Of a stretch of 64,000 nucleotides of DNA, positions 57,176 to 64,000 are shown piece after piece. The first letter of the stretch is position 1. Every line of letters starts with the position of its first letter. The position numbers and the translations under genes are program-made. Source of the stretch: Lota lota (lineage: Eukaryota > Chordata > Actinopteri > Gadiformes > Lotidae); assembly GCA_026745465.1 (NCBI GenBank), contig JACYXH010000837.1, positions 313,501-377,500 of the forward strand, in the 5' to 3' direction. A model generated the notes under the pieces. It searched no databases. It was not told the origin of the DNA and saw only the letters and a program-made list of their open reading frames with translations.

Positions 57176-57735
57176 TTAAATGTGTGTGTGTTGACACAGA
57201 GACACTGAGGAACCAGACCACTCAAACCCAAACCCAGTGTGGAGGTCCTGGGTGAAGGTGGACTGGAAGGTGTGGATGTGTGTCAGTGTGTCTGAGCACC
57301 CTCCTACATCTGGGGACACTCTGTAGAAGGTCAGAGTGCCAGCAGGCCGGTCCAGATACACTCCTACTCTGTTAGAGCCAGCGGGGGGGAGACGCATGAC
57401 TGTTTTACTACCGTTGTACCGGGAATAGTAACCATCATCATCACAATAAAGACTCCAGGACTTGTTGTTCCCTCCAAGCCTGCTGTCATTACCCCCTCCT
57501 CTCCTTGTTATTCCTCTGTATGTCACTCCTATATCAACATCTCCTTCCCTCTCTACCTCCCAATAACAGCGGCCAGTCAATCCCTCTCTACACAAAACCT
57601 GGTACTGGGAGTCAAATCTCTCTGGGTGATCAGGATAAGACTGATACTTTTCAACCAGCGTCACCTTTCTGTTGTCCTCAGACAGGGAGAGATATCTGTG
57701 GGCAGTGTTTGGGTCCAGTGTGAGTTCACAGGAAT
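57176..57735 (-). CDS. TRIM gene 2, B30.2 exon (NLR type)
   Basis: Acceptor CTCGTCAG before 57735. Phase 1 entry, then PRY (CELTLDPNTAH, LSEDNRKVTL) and SPRY (GRCYWEVER, VGVYLDRPAGTLTFY, HTFQSTFTQ), stop near 57176. Together with 58368-59436 it gives 1629 nt, exactly 543 codons including the stop, which supports the join. It resembles the NLR gene A B30.2 exon over its whole length and is unlike the B30.2 of the TRIM gene at 24893. Confidence 0.85.
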
Positions 57736-58367
57736 CTGACGAGAGAACAAGACATGTTAAGGCCGCCTATTCATTTTTAGTGTTGTTGTTGTGGTTATTT
57801 TTAATAATAATAAACAGCATCACCCCTTACAGCAATAAAAGTGTTCTAGTTTAAATCTAATATGAAATACATGTCATAATCATGTTGTTATTGTGATTAT
57901 TATCTTGTTATGTCTAACATAAGCATTTATAGACATAATCAAAATAATAATAATAGTATTATGTTATATATATATTTTATATGTTCTGAATGCAAAATAC
58001 AAATTACTCTGATTACTAATGTTAGTTACATAATTATGAAAAATAACAAGAATATACAATTCACTCATAATTACTATTATTATTAATTATAAAATCATGA
58101 TTATTATGTGATTCGGTCTAATATTAATCACAATACAAATATTTATCATAATGAACAATTTATTAATAATAATATAACATCCTTAATTATTCATACTTAT
58201 TGGATTTTATACCAGTATGATTTATTGTGATTGTCATCGTTCACAATATTAATATGCATGATGTCAATCACCATCTTCATTCGAAGTAAGTCGTTACCTC
58301 CTGCTGTGTGGATGGACATTCTAAATAGTAAGTGTGTGATGTGATGAATCAAATTAAACAGACTCAC
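57736..58367. other. Intron of TRIM gene 2
   Basis: 632 bp, very AT-rich (ATTATTATAAT runs), GT...AG on the minus strand. The stretch next to the donor (GTGTGATG(T)GATGAATCAAA, about 58335) matches that at 2567-2585 in the NLR gene, so the homology between the two genes continues into the intron. Confidence 0.7.
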
Positions 58368-59436
58368 ACTTCTTTAGAACTGATTTCAGGTCAGGCACCT
58401 TCTTCATCTCCATGTTCAGTGTCTCCTCTAGCTCATCCAGGGATCTCCTCAAGGTCCCTACATATGATGGAGGACGGACCTCCATCATTGTCCAGTCCCT
58501 GGTGGGTGGAGGATCCTTCAGGGATCTGAAGGTCTGGAGGAAGTGGAGGTGGTCTTCAGTGTGTAAGAGCTGCTTCACCTCTGAGCTTTTATTGTTCAGA
58601 TCTTCTATTTCCTGCTCCAGCTCTATGATGAGGTCTTCAGCTTCTTTCTCTGTGGATTTCAGTTTCTCTTTAACCATTTGGTTGAAATCATCCTGCCATT
58701 TCTTAATGCGGCGCATCAGAGCAGTGAGGACCTGCACACCATCGGCTATCTCTCTGTCTGCGTCTGCTTTGCTGCGTTCTACTGTGTCTTTGATCTCCTG
58801 AATCTTTCGTTGTCTCTCCTGGATCATCTGCTGAACTTCAGACTCTATCTTCCCCAGCTGGGCCGTCTTCACTTCATATTCCTCATTTAGAGGTACAACA
58901 GGATGGGACCTGTGGTCACCCTCTGTGCAGAACTGACACACACACACCTGTTCAGTCTGGCAGAAGAGCTCCAGAAGTCGGTTGTGTTTCTTACACATCC
59001 TGTCTTCCAGATGGTCCATAGGGTCGACCAGCAGATGTCTCTTCAGGCCTGCGACTCTCTGATGTGGCTCCAGGTGGGTTTGGCAGTAAGAGAGAAAACA
59101 CACTAGGCAGGACTTCACGGCCTTCAGCTGGGTCCCAGTACAGACATCACAGGGAACTTCTCCTGGTACAACAAAAGGCTTCTCTTTTACTAGTACGGAC
59201 CTTCTAAACTGATCAACCATCTCTGATAAGAGAGTATTGACCCGTAAATCAGGTCTTGTGTGGAAAAGCTCATTGCAAACAGGGCATTTGTACTGGATTC
59301 GACCATCCCAGAATGTTGTAATACAGGTTCTACAGAAGTTGTGTCCACATGGTGTGGAAACTGGGCTGTTAAACACATCCAGACAGATGGAACATGTAAA
59401 GTTCTCTTCAGACCAGGAAATGTTAGCTGAGGCCAT
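58368..59436 (-). CDS. TRIM gene 2, RING-B-box-coiled-coil exon
   Basis: 356 codons plus one base, ending in donor T|GTGAGT. The start MASANISW is preceded by the acceptor TATAG|GA (59439-59440). RING: SCSICLDVF-like CSICLDVFNSPVSTPCGHNFC ligands spaced as in TRIM gene 1, ending CPVC. Two B-box segments (CDVCTGTQLKAVKSC; CKKHNRLLELFCQTEQVC) and a coiled coil (IQERQRKIQEIKDTVER). Very close to the gene at 24893 until EETLNMEMKK, after which VPDLKSVLKK takes over and resembles the NLR linker exon. A complete RBCC-B30.2 protein of about 542 residues is predicted. Confidence 0.9.
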
Positions 59437-59565
59437 TCCTATAAGAAATTTGTGTTAAGTAAAAAAATTACATTCGTATAAACAATGTATAAAAAAAAGT
59501 ATAATTGTTGATACCACAGTTAGGGGAACTTCGAAGGGGATTATGGGCCAATGTGTTGAACTCAC

Positions 59566-59645
59566 CTTATAATGTTTTTGGGCTGCCAGACTATTTACTG
59601 TTAGAAGTGTTGTTCTTTTTCTACAGGAAGAGAGAACTGCCTCCA
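59566..59645 (-). other. TRIM gene 2 5' non-coding exon (start approximate)
   Basis: Donor AAG|GTGAGT at 59566, leaving a 127-bp intron. The exon shares GCAGTTCTCTCTT with the first exon of TRIM gene 1. Confidence 0.55.
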
Positions 59646-59774
59646 AGTCGTGTTACTTTGGTCACTGGATTTAAATTAGGAGCATAACTAACATTAACAT
59701 TAACATTTCCGAATCATGAACAATCCTGAATGATTGAGGACAAATCCTGAATCAGAAGAATGTAAAACTCTTAT

Positions 59775-59935
59775 TTTAACAGCAACAGGGTGCCCAGCTG
59801 AAAGATTCTGGGTTTGATCCCCAATTTCCTAACCTGTAGGCATCATAGAGCAAGATGCAGCCTAACCCCTACCTTCTCCTTAATGTCCTTTAACTGAATT
59901 CACTGTCACTTTAGATAAAGCATTTATTAATTAGT
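59775..59935 (+). repeat. tRNA-derived SINE fragment
   Basis: GATTCTGGGTTTGATCCCC resembles a polymerase III B box. It is followed by CATCATAGAGCAAGATG, AACCCCTACCTTCTCC and GTCACTTTAGATAAAGCATT, the usual body and tail order of a common fish SINE. The A-box part is missing or degraded. Confidence 0.6.
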
Positions 59936-60545
59936 AAAATAGTAGTTTAATTCTGACAAACAGCAGTGCAATCAATTAACTTCATATAAAAGTGAAAGTT
60001 TTCAAGTTGCCTACAGTTTAAACATTTACCTTTAGTCATTTACATAACATATTATACTATATATACTAAACAAAAAAATAGCAATCAACCTATTGATTTG
60101 ATATGTAAGTAATACATATTTATGATATATGACAGATCAGTGTTGATTACAGTACCTTAGTCTTCTTCCTGCTGTAATAAAGTGAGCTACACCAAACTGT
60201 CCGACTCAGTAACAAGGAAAGTATGATGTTGTGAACCAACCAGTTGGACTAGTTACCCTCCCAGTTTATACTCCTCTAAGACTTACCTCTTATAGGCTGC
60301 TGTTCCTTGACTTCACTCAGTGATGAAGAATAATCACTTTTTTTTAAGTTAACTATAGGCAGAGCTCTGAGGTCTAGATGCTCAGAGAAAAACGAAGACT
60401 ATTTATTGTAGAAAAAATAAAATAATAGAAACACACGCAAGTAAAAAAATGCCTCCCCTACTCTGTTTGTAGGGATCAGTAAAAGAAGGAAGATCAAATC
60501 TTCCCCAGACTTTTTCTTCCTCATACCAAACCTGTTGCTGCCACA
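59936..60545. other. No gene seen
   Basis: AT-rich, no supported feature. Confidence 0.5.
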
Positions 60546-60870
60546 CCTCCCTGTACAATCCTCCTCTAGCTGTCTGAGCTGTCTGCTCCCACACTACTGA
60601 ACACCTCCATGTAGAATCCTCCTCTAGCTGTCTGAGCTCTGTCTGCTCACACACTACTGAACACCTCCATGTAGAATCCTCCTCTAGCTGTCTGAGCTGT
60701 CTGCTCCCACACTACTGAACACCTCCATGTAGAATCCTCCTCTAGCTGTCTGAGCTCTGTCTGCTCACACCGTACTGAACACCTCCATGTAGAATCCTCC
60801 TCTAGCTGTCTGAGCTGTCTGCTCACACACTACTGAACACCTCAATGTAGAATCCTCCTCCATCCTTTAA
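60546..60870. repeat. 58/60-bp minisatellite, about 5.3 copies
   Basis: Unit contains CACCTCCATGTAGAATCCTC and TCTAGCTGTCTGAGCT. Units alternate between GAGCTGTCTGCTCCC (58 bp) and GAGCTCTGTCTGCTCAC (60 bp), which suggests growth as a dimer. The minus strand is partly open through it (QLEEDSTWRCS repeat), but the two unit lengths prevent one frame throughout. Confidence 0.9.
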
Positions 60871-61211
60871 AGACATTAGCATCATGTTGATATGAACACT
60901 TTATATGCGTCGATGTGAACAAATGAATGAACAGAATCAATACAACGGATGATTTCTCTTCTCAGAAGAGCAATTCCGAGTACTGGCGCAAGTGACAAAG
61001 CGTATTTTGAATCACAGTCCAACAGGTGTTCACTGTAGCAATTGCTGCAATACCTGCTACACGGCAGCAAACTCCACCCTGGTGGCTTTACTGGGCTCCT
61101 CTTCCTCCGACCAGGACACAGGTTGGTGTTGAGTAAACCGGTTTATTGCAGAGTTGGCAGAATTCTAAAAGTCAGAGGCGATGTTCAGTACTGGTGTGTC
61201 ATAGTACTTGA

Positions 61212-61356
61212 CTGTGTGTGGTGATGGCTGGTTTAACCTGTGCGCATTGATTGGTCAATGAACCACAGGTTTGCAGCCTCATTCGGCCCCAGAGTCCAAT
61301 CAGTCTGTCTCGGGCCAGGTGAGGCTGCTTAAACCAGCCATCAACCACACACACTC
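61212..61356. repeat. Inverted repeat
   Basis: Arms TGTGTGGTGATGGCTGGTTT (about 61213) and its near reverse complement AAACCAGCCATCAACCACAC (about 61330), differing by one base insertion, with about 93 bp between. Could be a small folded element. No clear target duplication. Confidence 0.55.
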
Positions 61357-61437
61357 CACAAGAACCTTCAACTGTTTTGATTGCAATGCCTCTAATATGG
61401 CTGTCCATTATAGCCGTTGCACTCCTAACCATCCCTA

Positions 61438-61625
61438 GAAGGTAGGATCCCTCACTCTGCGTTCCTTCCCAAGGTTTCTCCCTTGATCATGAAGAGAGTT
61501 CTTCCTTGCTCTTTGGGGGTCCAGGGTTAGGGGGTGTCATGTGATATGGCCTGTGAAGCCCTTTGACACTGTAACTGTGATGAAGGGCTAGACTGATTCA
61601 ATGAACATGACTTGAATGTTGGCTA
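61438..61625. repeat. Fish dispersed-repeat 3' end (tentative)
   Basis: CCCAAGGTTTCTCCC, GAGTTCTTCCTTGCTC, GGGGGTGTCATGTGATATGG, GTGAAGCCCTTTGACAC and AACATGACTTGAATG follow the order of a very common teleost repeat tail. The family is not assigned. Confidence 0.5.
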
Positions 61626-61682
61626 TGGTGTTGAAAACTTAAGCCCCCGGTTGGGTTAGAGCCCCCCCCCCCCCCCCCCCCC

Positions 61683-61825
61683 CGGTCTGCTCGCTGCAGA
61701 GTCCCTCGTGCTGCACCTTCTGCTCCACATGGTCGTACGCTTCCTCCAAGGACTCCTGACGTTCCTCCACCCGATCCTCCAACTCAGCAGCAGGAAGTCC
61801 GTTGGCAGACTTCCTGCTCGTAACA
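61683..61825 (-). other. Coding-like Glu-rich stretch (tentative)
   Basis: On the minus strand an open stretch reads RKSANGLPAAELEDRVEERQ, ESLEEAYDHVEQKVQHEG, LCSEQT, and ends in a C/G run. Composition and heptad-like spacing look like a coiled coil. No start, stop or splice site was identified. Adjacent to a 20-base C run (61664-61683). Confidence 0.25.
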
Positions 61826-61872
61826 CAACATGCGTGTTAGCAAGACGTCTTGGCACCATTTATTCATTCAGG

Positions 61873-62480
<608 letters not shown>

Positions 62481-63060
62481 GGCACATGGTAGACAACAAC
62501 ACAAAATAACCAGCAGAAGGCCACAGAGTCACTGAGTCCCAAATCGGAGGAGCTGATATTCAGGTATAAATCAGTAGAATCTCTCGATGCACTTGTGATT
62601 TCTCTGCACAGAAGATTCAAGTGTTGGCGACAAAGTGTCTCTTGAATCAAATGTCCACTTGAATCAAAGTGGACGGTAAACTAAACATTTTTTTATTTGG
62701 ATAAAGAACGAGCAGTACAAGTAGACAAGAATACCGAGATGGGGTTTGAAAATACTAAGATTGTAGGTCTACAGTTTTTACTGCTTTGTTGTATTTTGTG
62801 CAGAATATATTCTTTTTTGAACAAAATAACAGTATTCTATTGCCTGTTTCTCAGTGGTTTACTATAAATCTGATTTCGACATTGACCCTTTATTATTGAT
62901 CAGTTATGTTTTTATAGTAGGCAGGGTTATTTTCTTCATTCCTTTATCTTTGTTATCTGATTAATCTTGCTGGGTTGGATTCTTTGTGTATTTTATTTCC
63001 TTTTTCATCTTGCTTCACCCTTTACAGGCAGGTATTCAGAAAGGTGCCAAGGCAAGGCAT
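62481..63060. other. No gene seen; paralogous repeat piece
   Basis: 62895-63055 matches 18465-18640 (GGCAGGGTT, TTTTCTTC, CACCCTTTACA, GGTATTCAGAAAGGT). Confidence 0.5.
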
Positions 63061-63061
63061 G

Positions 63062-63119
<58 letters not shown>
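63061..63119. repeat. CA microsatellite with central AT run
   Basis: CA dinucleotides, then ATATATATATAT, then CA again. Confidence 0.95.
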
Positions 63120-64000
63120 AACTAACACACACCACAAACAGACACAAATCCAGACAGACAAACAGACATTATCTTCCATGGCTCCAGTATCAGAGTAGTG
63201 CAGACTTTTCAGTGATCCACCATTGAGGTAGCCCACCACACACGAGAAGAGTCCGTAACTGGACGGATGATCTGATCACTCAGGAATTGAAGGGTGTTAA
63301 CAATGTAAATGAGGGTTGGTGTTTGAGGAGAAGGAAGTATAGGTTGGAGTGAACATGAACGTCATCTTTCGAAACAAATAAAAGTTTGAACGTTTCTCCA
63401 TTTAATTTTTTGTTTGTATCGTCCCTTAAAGGTGCAGTGTGAGTGATATTGCTCCTCCCTTTCCAGCGACCTAGCTACAGTGGCCTGTACTGGCCTGTAA
63501 GGTGCCAGTAGGTTCTTCCAAATTGATGTCATCGTCTACGACAGCATCAGAGAGCCAAGTGATCAAGTGATCAAGTGATGAGGTTGACCTAGAGCTGTTT
63601 GTTTTCTTTGTTTATTACAACCCAGCAGTCAAAAGGAAACATAGCTATTTGTACATTTCTGCAAAACCCGGATACGTTGAATCTCAAACGTTTCTGAACC
63701 AAAAACATGTTCGATATCAACGTTTCTACATACTTGTAAATCAACGTAGAGGGTTTTAACTGCTTGTAATGCTATTTTGTTGTTGTGAAGGAATAGAATG
63801 GGGGTAGGCTGTATTCTGTTTAAGAAATAACCTAAATTACACAATTACACAACACGAATATGAGTTTATGAGTTCTATGTAAAGTGTCATTTACACAAAC
63901 CCAGATCAGTATTTATCACCTAGTAATAGCGCACCTCAGTCATTTCCTAATTTGAAAATAAATCATTTGCCAAAATGGCATTACGTGATGGCAGCACTGC
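63120..64000. other. No gene seen; dispersed repeat at 63785-63855
   Basis: GGGGGTAGGCTGTATTCTGTT, AAGAAATAACC and ACACAACACG match 31095-31165. The rest has no supported feature. Confidence 0.5.

Overview
The window looks like a piece of teleost fish genome. It has fish-type NLR genes (FISNA-NACHT, phase-symmetric LRR exons, terminal PRY/SPRY exon), bloodthirsty/finTRIM-like TRIM genes, one fish odorant-receptor gene, many CA/GT, GATA, TC and CAGG microsatellites, fish tRNA-derived SINE pieces, and Ty3/gypsy, gmr1-like, Ty1/copia and hAT elements. Sequence alone does not fix the species.

Layout. 0.8-15.7 kb, minus strand: the 3' half of an NLRC3-like gene (A). A NACHT-tail exon with a frameshift is followed by five LRR exons, a short linker exon and a terminal B30.2 exon. 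From the first LRR exon onward every exon has canonical splice sites and matching phases, but the FISNA/NACHT core is not here. The introns hold a solo LTR (1.48-1.97 kb), a complete young chromodomain Ty3/gypsy element (4.83-9.76 kb) and a non-autonomous hAT element (12.36-13.05 kb). Each has a target duplication, and two have an empty paralogous site inside the same window. 15.7-24.9 kb: mostly non-coding, with minisatellites, a cryptic repeat-bearing coding stretch at 20.76-21.04 kb, a second copy of the block that lies downstream of gene A, and microsatellites. 24.9-26.7 kb: an intact TRIM gene (minus). 27-34.5 kb: hAT and LTR remnants and a decayed gypsy element. 35.07-36.0 kb: an intact odorant receptor (plus). 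36.9-43.3 kb: a gmr1-like 3' end, an LTR fragment and a damaged but boundary-complete gypsy element. 44.27-46.76 kb: a boundary-complete hAT element with a broken ZBED5-like transposase. 46.9-52.6 kb: fragments of a second NLR gene (B), with a broken LRR exon, a gmr1-like element carrying a nested solo LTR, a BED-type hAT fragment, a truncated FISNA/NACHT and two upstream linker exons. 54.4-56.7 kb: a truncated Ty1/copia element. 57.2-59.6 kb: a second TRIM gene (minus) whose B30.2 exon is of the NLR type. 59.7-64 kb: SINE, minisatellites, an LTR-like block with a long CAGG array, and dispersed repeats.

How it fits together. NLR and TRIM proteins with B30.2 domains are multigene innate-immune families in fish. 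Here they share a B30.2 exon, the short sequence before it and its phase-1 splice junction, which suggests exon exchange between the two families. LRR cassettes have been added in tandem together with their introns, and transposons entered those introns later. I see no operon-like or CRISPR-like system. The more unusual content is the TRIM/NLR junction, the LRR cassette amplification, the gmr1-like pol order, a self-priming signal in the gypsy element, and a cryptic repeat-coding stretch.
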